This document shows positions 26,829 to 35,393 of a DNA stretch of 35,393 nucleotides, one piece after another. The position numbers and the translations under genes are program-made. Origin of the DNA: Methanobacteriota archaeon (GTDB lineage Archaea; Halobacteriota; Methanosarcinia; Methanosarcinales; Methanosarcinaceae); the NCBI GenBank assembly GCA_030054735.1, contig JASGVX010000140.1, positions 1 through 35,393 of the forward strand, in the 5' to 3' direction. Each line of letters opens with the position of its first letter. Position 1 is the first letter of the stretch. Under the pieces are notes generated by a model. The model saw only the letters and a program-made list of their open reading frames with translations. It was not told the DNA's origin and did not search any database.

Positions 26829-27557
26829 TTATACAATAGATTGGTAGAGACTTATCATTTCCTCAGGAGACCCAATTCCAATCTGTTCTCCATGATTCAA
26901 TAGAAGCACCTTATCACAAAAACGCTGCACTGTACTCAAATCATGGCTGACATAAACAACAGTTTTGTCCATTTCTCTATACCTGTCGAAAACTTCAAAA
27001 CATTTTTTCTGGAAATCAAGGTCTCCTACTGCCAGGACTTCATCCAGAAGAAGAATTTCCGGCTCGATTTGAACTGCCGTTGAGAACGCAAGCCTTACAA
27101 TCATCCCACTTGAAAAATTTTTGATTTTAGTATCCTTGAAACGGATTAATCCTCCAAATTCAAGAATACCATCTATTCGCTTCTCTATTTCAGTGTTTGA
27201 GAGTCCCATTATAGCGCCATAAATTTTTATGTTTTCTTTTGCGGTTAAATCCGGTTGAAAACCTATTCCTAACTCCAGAAATGAGGTTATTTTTCCGTTT
27301 ACCGTAATATTGCCTTTTGTAGGACGAATTGTTTTTGCAATAATCTTTAGAAGAGTGCTTTTTCCACTTCCATTATGGCCTATAACTCCGAGCCATTCTC
27401 CTTTTTTTACAGTGAAATTTATGTCTTTTAATGCGGTGAAGGACTCATATCCCATTTTAGTATCCAGCAGTCCATATAAGGTCTCAAATAAAGTATTTCT
27501 TTTTTCATAAGGGATCTTGTAGTTTTTCCATATGTTTTTTGCTACAATAATGTCCAT
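26829..27557 (-). CDS. ABC transporter ATP-binding protein, polysaccharide export (Wzt/TagH type)
   Basis: A 242-residue ABC ATPase that powers export of lipid-linked glycans. All motors are present: Walker A GHNGSGKST, Q-loop region ELGIGFQPDLTAKENI, signature NFSSGM, Walker B ILLLDEVLAVGD, and H-loop VVYVSHD. The FSSGM signature and the TAKENI segment are typical of O-antigen and teichoic-acid exporters. The C-terminus ends shortly after the nucleotide-binding domain, so there is no Wzt-type sugar-binding domain. GGAGGT inside the permease end serves as ribosome-binding site; the gap is 5 nt. Confidence 0.94.
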   Translation of the reverse strand: MDIIVAKNIWKNYKIPYEKRNTLFETLYGLLDTKMGYESFTALKDINFTVKKGEWLGVIGHNGSGKSTLLKIIAKTIRPTKGNITVNGKITSFLELGIGFQPDLTAKENIKIYGAIMGLSNTEIEKRIDGILEFGGLIRFKDTKIKNFSSGMIVRLAFSTAVQIEPEILLLDEVLAVGDLDFQKKCFEVFDRYREMDKTVVYVSHDLSTVQRFCDKVLLLNHGEQIGIGSPEEMISLYQSIV

Positions 27558-27562
27558 TATAA

Positions 27563-28330
27563 TTAAACCTCCTCTGCAAATCCAGGCTCAAGCTTCGAGA
27601 AGATGAAGTATCCAACAAGTAATATTACAAGGGCAGAGACCAGGCAAAAAGTGAGGTCCTGGGTGGATACTGCTTTATTATACAGGACGCAATCCCTTGA
27701 TATTAAGAGTATTCTTGCCATGGGGTTCAAAAGCAGCGTTCTTTTAAGGTCAGCATCATAAGCCGAGAAATCGATAAAAACACCACTTGCAAAAAAACCA
27801 GCCTGAAGGATAACTGCCCAGATATACTGGACATCTCGATAATATGTATTAAGTGCGCCCAGTGCAAGGGAAAAACCAAATACCAATATGAATATGATTA
27901 TGAAAATTAAGGGTAAATAAATAATAGTTGATGTTGGCATCAAACCTGAAATCGCCATGAAAATACCAAATACCACAAGTTCAAGCACTGCCATCATAAG
28001 AGCGGTCAGAGATGAGCTGAATATCAGTATTTCTCTTGGGATATAAACCTGTCTTACCATACCTGGTTTGCTAAGTATAGCATGTAAGCCCATTGAGGTT
28101 CCTTTTGCGAAAAAATCCCACAGAGCAATGCCAAGAAGAAGGAATAAATGAAAATTTTCCTGAGTACTTGGGAATATGTCTGCAAAAACTATATACAAAA
28201 CCAGCAGCATCAATAGCGGTTCTAATAAGGACCAGAAAAAGCCCAGGACTGAGTTTTTATATCGTACCTTGAAGTCGCTAAATGCTAATCTTTTTACAAG
28301 ATTACGATATTTCCATAGGTTCTTAATCAT
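27563..28330 (-). CDS. ABC-2 type permease, polysaccharide export (Wzm/TagG type)
   Basis: A 255-residue membrane subunit with six predicted helices. N-terminal [20 protein letters not shown] and [16 protein letters not shown] form the family's amphipathic interface and first helix. Later [12 protein letters not shown] and the C-terminal [12 protein letters not shown] also match. It would form the channel with the neighbouring ATPase, moving a lipid-linked glycan across the membrane. The 5' end overlaps the end of the first GT4 gene by 4 nt, so translation is coupled. Confidence 0.94.
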   Translation of the reverse strand: MIKNLWKYRNLVKRLAFSDFKVRYKNSVLGFFWSLLEPLLMLLVLYIVFADIFPSTQENFHLFLLLGIALWDFFAKGTSMGLHAILSKPGMVRQVYIPREILIFSSSLTALMMAVLELVVFGIFMAISGLMPTSTIIYLPLIFIIIFILVFGFSLALGALNTYYRDVQYIWAVILQAGFFASGVFIDFSAYDADLKRTLLLNPMARILLISRDCVLYNKAVSTQDLTFCLVSALVILLVGYFIFSKLEPGFAEEV

Positions 28331-29403
28331 TCGCTGATTACCTCTTTCGTTTTTCTAATAAATTCTGATGTATCAAAATGTTTTGCTCTTTGAAGGCAGG
28401 AATCCTTAAATTTTTCTGGATTTTCCGAGACGGTTCTTATTGCCCTAATAATGCTACCTGTATTTGCTTCAACCAGCAGCCCTGTTTTCCCGTCAACCAC
28501 GCTTTCGAGGAATCCACCTTCTTTGACCGCCACTACAGGTTTTCCTGCAGCCATGGCTTCAACTGGTGTCATCCCAAAATCCTCATCCATTGCCGTTGTT
28601 ATGTGGCCCATGCAGGTTGCATATAATTCAAGCAGTTTTTCTTCTGAAACACTGCCAATTAACATTACATTTTCCGGGAGTTCGGTCATTAATCTGGACG
28701 CATATGCTGAAGCATGGTCTCCTGACGCATAGCCTCCTACGATAAGCAGTTTTTTATCTGGCATTTCCCGGAAAGCTTCAATTTGCAGTTCCACTCTCTT
28801 TTCGGGATAGAGCCGATTTACGGACAGCCAGAAATCTCCATATTCCTTGAATTTAAATTTTGAAGTGTCAACCGGAGGATAAATTACTTCGGAATCCCTA
28901 TTTAAGTACTTTCTTATTCTATTTTTAGTATTTACAGAGTTAGTAACAATCTTGCATACATGAGATAGGTAGTAATCAGAAAATTTCCTGTGAAACTGTA
29001 CCCACACCATAAATGCTAGAGAAACAAAAATTGACTTGTTTTTACGGTAGACATCGTAAAGGTCATAGAAAGCTCTTGTTGGCGTATGACAGTAGTAAAG
29101 ATTTGCTTTGTGTCTTTTCGCTGCAAAAAATGCCCAGTTTCCGGAAAAAATAAAAAAATCATATTTTTTTGAAAAATCACATCTTGCAAATTTAATCGAG
29201 GCATCTATCTGCTTAAGGGGCGGCATCTTTAAGGTACTCCCGAGGCTTATGATTTTTACATCTTCAAAACCCATTTTTTTTACAGAATCCATGTCCACAT
29301 CTGTGCTAATCACGTCTGCCTTCAGTCCCCTCGCAAGAGTCAGGACCAGTTTTTCCCCGCCGCCTATTGCTCCAATGTAATCATGGAATATTGCAATTTT
29401 CAT
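28327..29403 (-). CDS. Glycosyltransferase family 4 (WbaZ-like mannosyltransferase type)
   Basis: A 358-residue GT-B enzyme. N-terminal [20 protein letters not shown] is the acceptor side. The donor half contains [29 protein letters not shown], and the E-x7-E motif in [19 protein letters not shown]. Sequence style is that of WbaZ/WbdC mannosyltransferases, but donor and acceptor are not certain. It overlaps the following permease by 4 nt and the preceding GT4 by 4 nt (ATGA-type junctions), so the products are probably made together. Confidence 0.92.
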   Translation of the reverse strand: MKIAIFHDYIGAIGGGEKLVLTLARGLKADVISTDVDMDSVKKMGFEDVKIISLGSTLKMPPLKQIDASIKFARCDFSKKYDFFIFSGNWAFFAAKRHKANLYYCHTPTRAFYDLYDVYRKNKSIFVSLAFMVWVQFHRKFSDYYLSHVCKIVTNSVNTKNRIRKYLNRDSEVIYPPVDTSKFKFKEYGDFWLSVNRLYPEKRVELQIEAFREMPDKKLLIVGGYASGDHASAYASRLMTELPENVMLIGSVSEEKLLELYATCMGHITTAMDEDFGMTPVEAMAAGKPVVAVKEGGFLESVVDGKTGLLVEANTGSIIRAIRTVSENPEKFKDSCLQRAKHFDTSEFIRKTKEVISE

Positions 29404-30563
29404 GCAAATTCCTCATAACTGTGTTCCAGTTTCACTAATAATTCGTCCCAATCATATTTTTTAGCTTTATTTAATGCCGCTTCTGAAGCCTTTCTGTTCT
29501 CTGAATCCTTTGAAATTATTATTTTCACGGCTTTTGCAATATCTCTTTCTTCAAGCTCCACAACAAAGCCATCAATTCCATCTGAGACCAGCCCCTGTGC
29601 CGCGTTATACTTTTCTTTTACCGTGACTACAGGAACCCCACAGGCAAAAGCCTCGATTACAACCATACCGAAACCCTCTCTGCTTGAAGGCAAAACAAGG
29701 ACTTTTGAAGCTTTGATTTTCCCAATTAATGTGCTGTACTCCTGAAACCCTTCAAATAACATATTTTCCTGCACAGCGAGCTCAAGACTAAGTTTCTCAA
29801 GAGCTTTCCTTTCAGGCCCGTCTCCAATGACGCAGCAGCAGATTTTGGGGATGTCCTTTTTTAACAGGGAGACTGCTTTTATCAAAACATTGACATTTTT
29901 TTCTTTTATGAGTCTGCCTGCAAAGATGATATCGTAAATTTTTTCTCCCTCGCTTCCTGAATAATCCTTTCCAGCAGGTTTGATTTGAGATATCAAGTTC
30001 AGGTCGACTCCATTAGGCAGGACTGCTATTTTTCTACCTGTCCACACAAGGGTTTCAAGCCTTTTCTTTGTCCAGTCCGAGACTGCAATACTATTTTTTG
30101 AAATTTTTGCAACTATGATCTCTATCGCAAGCCCGAAAACACCCTTCTTTTTTCCAAGGTATTCATACCAGTAATCTCCCCATACTTCATGCCATGTAAA
30201 TACGACAGGGATATTTTTTAAGACTGAAATCGCTTTTACTGTAAAACAGGAAAAATAAGGAAATACACTTACGTCAATAATGTCGAACTTTTCATTTATG
30301 AGAGCTGGAAAGAGTTTTAGAGAGAAGACGAGAGCTTCTGAAATTGAACGCCTGCCATTCACATAAAGGTCCTGCGCTTTACAGACTCCGTGCAGGGTCA
30401 TGCCTTCATACTTTAAAACATCTTCACCTTCCCACCATTTAACCCCGAATAGGTGCACATCATGTCCCTGTAAAGAAAGCCGCCTCCCCAGTTGATGAAT
30501 GCGCAGTTCTGCGCCTCCTTTGACCCAGGGATAAATAGCATCGTATACAAAGGCAACTTTCAT
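29400..30563 (-). CDS. Glycosyltransferase family 4
   Basis: A 387-residue GT-B enzyme. N-terminal [21 protein letters not shown] with the glycine-rich acceptor loop is clear. In the C-terminal domain [20 protein letters not shown] and [20 protein letters not shown] are the donor-binding motifs with E-x7-E. No membrane helices. It probably adds one sugar to a lipid-linked chain exported by the adjacent ABC pair. 4-nt overlap with the next gene, and 9 nt after the GT2 stop. Confidence 0.92.
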   Translation of the reverse strand: MKVAFVYDAIYPWVKGGAELRIHQLGRRLSLQGHDVHLFGVKWWEGEDVLKYEGMTLHGVCKAQDLYVNGRRSISEALVFSLKLFPALINEKFDIIDVSVFPYFSCFTVKAISVLKNIPVVFTWHEVWGDYWYEYLGKKKGVFGLAIEIIVAKISKNSIAVSDWTKKRLETLVWTGRKIAVLPNGVDLNLISQIKPAGKDYSGSEGEKIYDIIFAGRLIKEKNVNVLIKAVSLLKKDIPKICCCVIGDGPERKALEKLSLELAVQENMLFEGFQEYSTLIGKIKASKVLVLPSSREGFGMVVIEAFACGVPVVTVKEKYNAAQGLVSDGIDGFVVELEERDIAKAVKIIISKDSENRKASEAALNKAKKYDWDELLVKLEHSYEEFA

Positions 30564-30572
30564 TCCATCACT

Positions 30573-31700
30573 TTACCAATCAGTATCAACTTCAAGTAGC
30601 ATTACACTTACAAAGATTGCAGAAAAAATGAGCTGAAGCCCGACTGCTGCAAGGACCATTGAAATAACTGCTGATTCGACTTCTTCAAGGGAGCCATACC
30701 CGGAACTGACCCATGTATAAGCAACTTTCATTCCGAGAACAAAGCCTGAACCCAGGAGGAGGGAACCTCCGAGCAGCTCTTTTTCAAGGGAATGGTAATT
30801 CAGCAATTTTTTGCTTTTTTTATCATCACGGTACATACCATGGATAATAGCGTATGTTTTCATATATCCGCCAGTGGCAAGAATCTGCCCGCCAATGATT
30901 AAGAGCATACTTCCCAGAATAAACGAATGCAGCCGGTTATAGGCAGCATTGCCTGTAAGAAGAAGGGAAACGGTTATAAGAAAACCCAGGATAAATACAA
31001 AAGCTCCGGGGATATAGAGGAACGGGACAGGGTTGTAGAGCATCATAAACCTTACATGCCTCCAGCCGTCCTGAAACGAGCGCAGTTTGGAAGGGGTTTT
31101 GCGTGGATAGTAAGTTATGGGCACTTCCTTAATCCGAAGCCCACGCCATACAGCTTCAATTACCATCTCGGATGCAAGTTCCATGCCGTGACTTTTAAGG
31201 TCCATTTTTTCAAGGGCTTCTTTTGTAAAAGCCCTCATCCCGCAGTGTGCATCTGATATTTTCGTTTTGAACAGGAAATTTAGCAATCCTGTAAGGATAG
31301 GGTTTCCAATGTACTGGTGCAGCCATGGCATAGCCCCTTCTTTGATTTCACCCTTAAGCCGTGTCCCCATTATGAAATCGGCCTCTCCTGCCATGAGTGG
31401 GTCCAGAAATCGGTCAAGCTCAAGGAGGTCATAGGTGTTGTCTGCATCTGCAATAGCAATGTAGTCTCCTTTTGCCTCGGCCAGTCCTTTGATGTAGGCA
31501 TTCCCATACCCTTTTATTGGGCCTATAATTTTTGCACCCAGGGATGCTGCAATCTCTACAGTCCTGTCCGAAGAATTATCAACAACTATTATTTCCCCCT
31601 CTATACCATACTTTTCGAATACGGCCTGAGCTTTCTGTATACAAATACGGATGGTTTCTTCCTCATTCATGGAAGGCATTACGATAGAAAGAGAGGGCAT
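30573..31700 (-). CDS. Membrane-anchored glycosyltransferase family 2 (dolichol-phosphate sugar synthase-like)
   Basis: A 375-residue protein. The N-terminal GT-A domain (first about 230 residues) has LSIVMPSMNEEETI, IIVVDNSSDRTVEIA, YIAIADADNTYD with the metal-binding Asp residues, and DAHCGMRAFTKEALEKMDL. About four hydrophobic helices follow (from about residue 230), anchoring it to the membrane. This type transfers a sugar from a nucleotide to a polyprenyl phosphate. A TATA-like CATTATATAG about 100 nt upstream of the ATG could start the operon. It is the first gene of five co-directional genes to the ABC exporter. Confidence 0.93.
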   Translation of the reverse strand: MPSLSIVMPSMNEEETIRICIQKAQAVFEKYGIEGEIIVVDNSSDRTVEIAASLGAKIIGPIKGYGNAYIKGLAEAKGDYIAIADADNTYDLLELDRFLDPLMAGEADFIMGTRLKGEIKEGAMPWLHQYIGNPILTGLLNFLFKTKISDAHCGMRAFTKEALEKMDLKSHGMELASEMVIEAVWRGLRIKEVPITYYPRKTPSKLRSFQDGWRHVRFMMLYNPVPFLYIPGAFVFILGFLITVSLLLTGNAAYNRLHSFILGSMLLIIGGQILATGGYMKTYAIIHGMYRDDKKSKKLLNYHSLEKELLGGSLLLGSGFVLGMKVAYTWVSSGYGSLEEVESAVISMVLAAVGLQLIFSAIFVSVMLLEVDTDW

Positions 31701-31954
31701 GTCCTGCTAATACATCATATTTCTTAATAACTATTTTGATTCAGAAGGGTCAAGAGAATAAAATAGATCAGGTAAAGAGACCTGAATTCCTTAACAAGCT
31801 ATATAATGCATTGGAAAACTGCCTTTAAGGAGAGAATTTTTCATGGCTTAGAACAGCGATTTTGTTTTCAGGACCCAATTCAGCATTTCAGTACATTTTT
31901 AATGCCTTTTTGAGAGGGGGGCCTAATGGTCAAGCTAAATATAATTTCTACAGA
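31701..31954. other. Promoter region upstream of the glycan operon
   Basis: Contains the TATA-like element near 31800-31809 (minus-strand reading CATTATATAG) and AT-rich DNA. Near 31911-31923 there is a G-run (GAGAGGGGGGCC). No gene is seen. Confidence 0.45.
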
Positions 31955-32176
31955 ATGGATGAAAACGCAGGCGCTAACTCATGTGAGCTTGAAGAACTGC
32001 CGGAAGAGGTGAGATTCTACAGAAAAATAAGCTGTAAGGCACGCTATCAGAGAAGGCACGCAGCCCAATTGCAAAAAAACTCGCTGAAACACAGGAAGCT
32101 TAAAAATGAAAAATGTGGAAAAACCTTCCCTTCTCCAGGGATGTTTTCCTTTCAGCTTTTTGAGTTTTTTTCCTGA
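31955..32176 (+). CDS. Possible small basic protein, uncertain
   Basis: A 73-codon plus-strand frame from ATG 31955, with charged, protein-like composition (MDENAGANSCELEELPEEVR, then basic segments such as KARYQRRHAA and KHRKLKNEKCGK), more GC than its flanks. No Shine-Dalgarno is visible, and the same frame is open further upstream to 31862. The last 20 residues look like noise. Not recognised. It may be a relic. Confidence 0.25.
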   Translation: MDENAGANSCELEELPEEVRFYRKISCKARYQRRHAAQLQKNSLKHRKLKNEKCGKTFPSPGMFSFQLFEFFS

Positions 32177-32187
32177 TAAAAGAATGT

Positions 32188-32400
32188 TCAACTAAAGCCT
32201 GAAAAGGCTCTGCCTCTGAATTCAAAACTGTCCTGATCTCTTGCCAGGCAAGCCAGAGTACAGTACACTGCCTTCTCCTCGGCATTCCTGAGGACAAAGA
32301 ATTCTTTCCCGCAAACGGGGCATATTTTTTTTATGTAAACCATAGTAGGCACGCACATTTTTGTCTGTCGATACTTTTTTAAAGACTGGTTTAAAGTCAT
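32188..32400 (-). CDS. Small Cys-rich (zinc-finger-like) protein
   Basis: A 70-residue protein with CPVC and C-T-L-A-C separated by 16 residues, so a single CxxC/CxxxC zinc-binding unit of MYM/FCS-like appearance. The segment between contains K-E-F-F-V-L-R-N-A-E-E-K. The start is uncertain: ATG 32400, or the internal ATGs at M15 or M20, since no Shine-Dalgarno is clear. A role in nucleic-acid or protein binding is likely but unproven. It precedes a spacer and the GNAT gene on the same strand. Confidence 0.6.
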   Translation of the reverse strand: MTLNQSLKKYRQTKMCVPTMVYIKKICPVCGKEFFVLRNAEEKAVYCTLACLARDQDSFEFRGRAFSGFS

Positions 32401-32714
32401 ACTAAAAAGAACATAACTAAATATAAACTTTTTTGTGAAGTTATTATATATCTTTAATAAGATATTAAATTGACCTCTAATGACCCCAATTTTTAAAAAA
32501 TACTGTGTGATAAATCTATGTGTATTTTCTCCAGACAGATATATAGTAGAAATTATATTATAATGTTCTATATGAAGACTATAGTTTTTAAGGCTAAGCT
32601 TGACATTTCCACATACTTTTCTTTCCTTAAAATCTTTCAGCGATATATTTGCTCCTTATAAGAACTCAGGTCCAGAAGCTCATCCCTTGCTTTTAAAGAG
32701 GCAGGATGGGCAGT
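32401..32714. other. AT-rich spacer
   Basis: 314 nt between the small Cys-rich gene and the acetyltransferase. It has TATA-like sequences and no gene that I can see. Confidence 0.45.
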
Positions 32715-33152
32715 TTACAACAATTTCTCGTAGTAAAAGTACCCTTCTTTTTCTTTTACGAAAGAAAATCCGTGTTTGAGGTACATGTTTATTGCTTTTT
32801 TAAGGGTTGAATCGGTTTTAAGTACGGCGCCTGCACTATTTTTCCCGGCAAATTCCAGAGCAGCCAGAAAAAGCTTTTCCCCATCGCCTTTTCCCCTGTA
32901 GCCTTTTTTAAGGTAGATGCGCCTGATTTCACACATGCCTCCATCGATTATGCGGACTCCTGCAGTGCCCACGACCCTGCCGTTATCAACTCCTACAAAA
33001 AAGGTGCCTCCTTTTGAAAAATAGTAGCCGTTGATGTCCTTGAGGTCAGCATCTTTAAGCCTGTCATATTCAAAGCCGTGCTCCATAAGGACTTCCAGGA
33101 CGACACTGCGGACCTCTTCCTTTCTGGAATCATCATATTTCTGGATTATCAT
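32715..33152 (-). CDS. GNAT-family N-acetyltransferase
   Basis: A 145-residue acetyltransferase. The acetyl-CoA site R-R-I-Y-L-K-K-G-Y-R-G-K-G-D-G-E-K-L follows the family R/Q-x-x-G-x-G/A motif, with IYL and the preceding MCEI in beta-4. The C-terminal MYLKHGFSFVKEKEGYFYY is typical of GNATs acting on small amines or amino acids. Substrate unknown. AAGGAG lies 6 nt before the ATG. It is 39 nt downstream of the M20 gene stop, so probably co-transcribed. Confidence 0.9.
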   Translation of the reverse strand: MIIQKYDDSRKEEVRSVVLEVLMEHGFEYDRLKDADLKDINGYYFSKGGTFFVGVDNGRVVGTAGVRIIDGGMCEIRRIYLKKGYRGKGDGEKLFLAALEFAGKNSAGAVLKTDSTLKKAINMYLKHGFSFVKEKEGYFYYEKLL

Positions 33153-33191
33153 GTTTTTCTCCTTTTAGGAATAAACAGCGCCCTGTATAAT

Positions 33192-34478
33192 TCAGGATTT
33201 TTCAAGATAGTCCCGAGGGCCAGGGTATTTTTGGGAGTTAAGATATTTTTCAGGGTGCTTGAGGAAATCCAGGGATATGGTGTAGAAAATTTCCGTGCCT
33301 TTGAGCAGGATATCTTCATCGATATCGAATGTACATGAGTGGTTTATCTCCACTATCCCTTTTTTCGGGTTCAGGGTGCCGAGGGAGATGTAGATTCCGG
33401 GAACGGCTTGCAGATAGCTTGCAAAGTCTTCGGCAGCAAAGGTTTTTTCCAGTTCCGGATAGATTGTAAGCTCAGGGAAGCTTTCTTGCAGTTTTAAGTT
33501 AACTGCACCTGTGAAAACAGGATCATTTACCAGGACCGGATACCCATGCAGGATGTCAAGCTTGTAATCCGTAAACCCTGCAAACTCCTCTCCGGGTTTT
33601 ATGTATCTTTCCTTTATCCTCTCAAGGCATTCTTTTATCGTTGTGTCTATTATTTCTGTAGTCTCGCTGTCAAATGTCCGGTAACTTCCGAGGACCTCTA
33701 CACTGTCAGGGATCCTGTTGAACTGGGCTCCTCCCTGAATCCTTCCTACTCCAAGTACATATTTGTCAGGTCCAAGTTGTTTTTCAAGGGCCGGGTAGAT
33801 GCTGCTTATGAAGTCCGTTGCCATACGGACAGGGTCAATGCATTTATTGGGTTTTGAGATATGGCCCCCTTTCCCTTTAAAGTTGATTTCAAAACGGTTT
33901 GTGCTTGCCATAAAGGGCCCAGGGCGAAAACCCACGCTTCCAGATTCATGGTTGCTAAAGATGTGCATGCCCATAACTGCGTCCACACCTTCAAGCCCGC
34001 CTTCGGCAATGACTCTCACCGACCCTCCTGGAGGGATCTCTTCTGCAGGCTGGAAGATGAAGCGGACTTCTCCTGGGAAATCTTTGTTTTCTAAAAAGAG
34101 TCTTGCGGCCCCAAAGACCATTGCCATGTGCCCGTCGTGCCCGCAGGCATGCATTACTCCATCATTTCTGGAAATATATTCCCTGTTTCTTTCAGAAGGC
34201 TCTTCCTGGACCTGAAGCCCGTCAGTATCCGCCCTCAGGGCAATGCAGGGGCCAGGCATAGTGCCACGGATGCTTGCAAGTACGCCTGTATCTGCAATCT
34301 TTCTGGCCTCAATTCCAAGTTCTCCAAGGATTCTCAGGATTCGCTTCTGGGTTTCGTATTCTTCGAAACTGAGTTCCGGATATCGGTGGAACTCTCGCCT
34401 CAGCCGGATAATCCAGGCTTCAAGTGGTTCTGCACTCGGGTCATCTCTCAAACTTATTACCTCAGATATTCTGCACAT
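33192..34478 (-). CDS. M20 family metal-dependent amidohydrolase (aminoacylase/IAA-hydrolase-like)
   Basis: A 428-residue M20D-type amidohydrolase cleaving N-acyl amino acids or related amides. Metal ligands are apparent in HACGHDGHMAMVFGAA, FQPAEEIPPGGS and GMHIFSNHESG; the catalytic Glu is in A-E-E. The lid domain (GKGGHISKPNKCIDPV) and a C-terminal zinc ligand in N-H-S-C-T-F-D complete the set. It is a cytoplasmic protein without signal peptide. The substrate is unknown. No Shine-Dalgarno is obvious before ATG 34478. Confidence 0.92.
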   Translation of the reverse strand: MCRISEVISLRDDPSAEPLEAWIIRLRREFHRYPELSFEEYETQKRILRILGELGIEARKIADTGVLASIRGTMPGPCIALRADTDGLQVQEEPSERNREYISRNDGVMHACGHDGHMAMVFGAARLFLENKDFPGEVRFIFQPAEEIPPGGSVRVIAEGGLEGVDAVMGMHIFSNHESGSVGFRPGPFMASTNRFEINFKGKGGHISKPNKCIDPVRMATDFISSIYPALEKQLGPDKYVLGVGRIQGGAQFNRIPDSVEVLGSYRTFDSETTEIIDTTIKECLERIKERYIKPGEEFAGFTDYKLDILHGYPVLVNDPVFTGAVNLKLQESFPELTIYPELEKTFAAEDFASYLQAVPGIYISLGTLNPKKGIVEINHSCTFDIDEDILLKGTEIFYTISLDFLKHPEKYLNSQKYPGPRDYLEKS

Positions 34479-34929
34479 GCAGTTTATTCCGTTTTTTTTC
34501 GATAAGGTTCAGTATTTTTTGTTTTATTCTTTTAGTATATATTGCTCCGGGTATATTATTCCATATTCTTACTTTATGTTAATTATCAAACTGTTAAACC
34601 CTGGACTTTTGGGGTTGCCCTCAAAACTCAAAAATTACTTCTTTGAACTCGATTTTGAAATAAATTTTAGAGCTACTGGCCAGGAAATTAGTTTTGATAC
34701 TCCAGAATCTGGAAATAAAAGTTGCTTTTGGGATAAGCCCCTGGTTTAAGGTAAATATACATTTGTATTTCATCCGGGGTAGTAATACAAAAATTAAATA
34801 TGATAACATTAAATACCATACTAACTACGAAAAGTGTTAAATACAAGTTTGACATACATACGTATATCCGAAAGACTCAAAAACAGACACGCCTCCTAAA
34901 TCTGTAACAAACATACAACGTTGGAAATT
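34479..34929. other. Upstream region of the M20 gene
   Basis: About 450 nt, AT-rich, without a recognised gene. Open frames there appear to be chance. It presumably holds the M20 promoter. Confidence 0.45.
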
Positions 34930-34957
34930 CCTCACCTGTAATTGCAGGCGGGTGAGG
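34930..34957. repeat. Hairpin (7-bp stem, extended)
   Basis: CCTCACC (34930-34936) is complementary to GGTGAGG (34951-34957), and CCTG with CAGG can extend or compete with the stem. It may be a terminator, as a T-run follows on the plus side. Confidence 0.45.
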
Positions 34958-34976
34958 AGTTTTCAGGTTTAAAGAA

Positions 34977-35001
34977 AGAGCAGAATTTAATCTTCTGCTC
35001 T
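34977..35001. repeat. 9-bp hairpin
   Basis: AGAGCAGAA (34977-34985) is perfectly complementary to TTCTGCTCT (34993-35001) with a 7-nt loop. It lies close to the preceding hairpin, so the two may form one terminator block between the partial gene and the M20 gene. Confidence 0.5.
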
Positions 35002-35163
35002 GCCAAATATAAATCTTTTTTGAAAAATAGCAAACAGAGGACAGGAGATTAATTTAGATAATTGCAACTTAAGCTGAATTTCAATCAGGAATGCTTTGCT
35101 TCTTAAGCTTTTACATATCTTCCAGATTTTAAAATCAGGGAATGAAGATAATTAAAAATTAAA

Positions 35164-35201
35164 TGGGAGTTAGAGCCTGTTTTTCAGTCAGCCTCCTCCC
35201 A
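35164..35201 (-). terminator. Hairpin downstream of the partial gene
   Basis: TGGGAG (35164-35169) pairs with CTCCCA (35196-35201), with further imperfect pairing inside. On the minus strand it is followed by TTTAATTTTTAATT, so it could end the transcript of the gene at 35274. Confidence 0.45.
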
Positions 35202-35214
35202 TAATTTCTTTTTA

Positions 35215-35273
35215 CAGGATCACGTTTTTTCAGATCACGTTTTTTCAGATCACGTTTTTTCAGATTACGTTTT
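35215..35273. repeat. About four copies of a 15-bp tandem repeat
   Basis: The unit CAGATCACGTTTTTT is repeated with small length changes (16, 15, 15, 14 nt) just past the stop of the partial gene. On the minus strand the unit CTGAAAAAACGTGAT contains TGA, and the gene's own stop TGA lies in a matching partial unit. It may have arisen by duplication of the 3' end. Confidence 0.8.
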
Positions 35274-35393
35274 TCAGCGTATTGTCAAATACCCGGTATC
35301 AAACCCTGAAATTGTAGATGTTTCCGATTTCACGTTTGTCCTGAAAAGCTTGCGCCCTGCTTTAGTCCCTTCATCAACAGTCACTTTTACCGG
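35274..35393 (-). CDS. C-terminal end of a gene running off the window
   Basis: The last 39 codons and TGA stop of a minus-strand frame: PVKVTVDEGTKAGRKLFRTN, then SETSTISGFDTGYLTIR. The pattern of alternating beta-type residues suggests an extracellular or surface-type beta domain, but the family is not recognised. The rest lies to the right of the window. Confidence 0.55.
   Translation of the reverse strand, partial: PVKVTVDEGTKAGRKLFRTNVKSETSTISGFDTGYLTIR

Noticed and set aside
34243-34749. 168-codon plus-strand frame at the start of the M20 gene
   Set aside because: Antisense shadow extended into AT-rich spacer; composition is not protein-like.

Overview
The window looks like chromosomal DNA of a Methanosarcina-type methanogenic archaeon. 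The evidence is archaeal housekeeping genes (Rpo4/RpoF, ribosomal protein L21e, Pus10, TrmY, archaeal HemK-type methylase, archaeal riboflavin-pathway reductase), many Shine-Dalgarno sites, long AT-rich intergenic stretches and several decayed insertion-sequence relics. Genus is an inference from protein style and gene order; species cannot be told from the sequence alone.

Layout. 1-2387 is a very AT-rich gene desert with a small inverted repeat. 2491-3454 holds a CxxC-x17-CxxC mini zinc protein and a frameshifted transposase relic. 3628-8961 (minus strand) is the conserved archaeal gene-expression cluster, in transcription order pus10, rpl21e, rpoF, DUF655, rsmA/ksgA, hemK-type methylase. 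rsmA runs well beyond the first GTG and appears to start at a CTG codon behind a good Shine-Dalgarno. An integrase relic (9054-9319) separates pus10 from trmY. Pus10 and TrmY act successively on tRNA position 54. Then come a DUF2156 protein, a plus-strand aldehyde dehydrogenase and a convergent FAD oxidoreductase.

15133-15983 is a fluoride-response locus on the minus strand: a fluoride (crcB-motif) riboswitch, the CrcB/Fluc channel, and a DUF190 gene broken by a frameshift. After a second transposase relic come moeA and moaD (molybdenum/tungsten cofactor), which share a short promoter region with a divergent GT39/Agl23-like membrane protein. Next are a 57-residue DUF5350 protein, a YkgJ-type cysteine-cluster protein and an unusual NCS2-type permease lacking the expected substrate-site acidic residues.

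23189-26524 (minus) carries the archaeal RibD-type reductase, a four-CBS protein, a universal stress protein and an amidohydrolase. 26829-31700 is a compact five-gene cell-surface glycan operon: GT2, two GT4 enzymes, and a Wzm/Wzt-type ABC exporter, with overlapping or nearly abutting genes. The right end has a small Cys-rich protein, a GNAT acetyltransferase, an M20 amidohydrolase, hairpins, a 15-bp tandem repeat and the C-terminal end of a gene that runs off the window.

I did not find a clearly novel multi-gene system. The strongest points for follow-up are the fluoride riboswitch with its broken DUF190 gene, the CTG start of rsmA, the variant NCS2 transporter, and several small genes or coding remnants.
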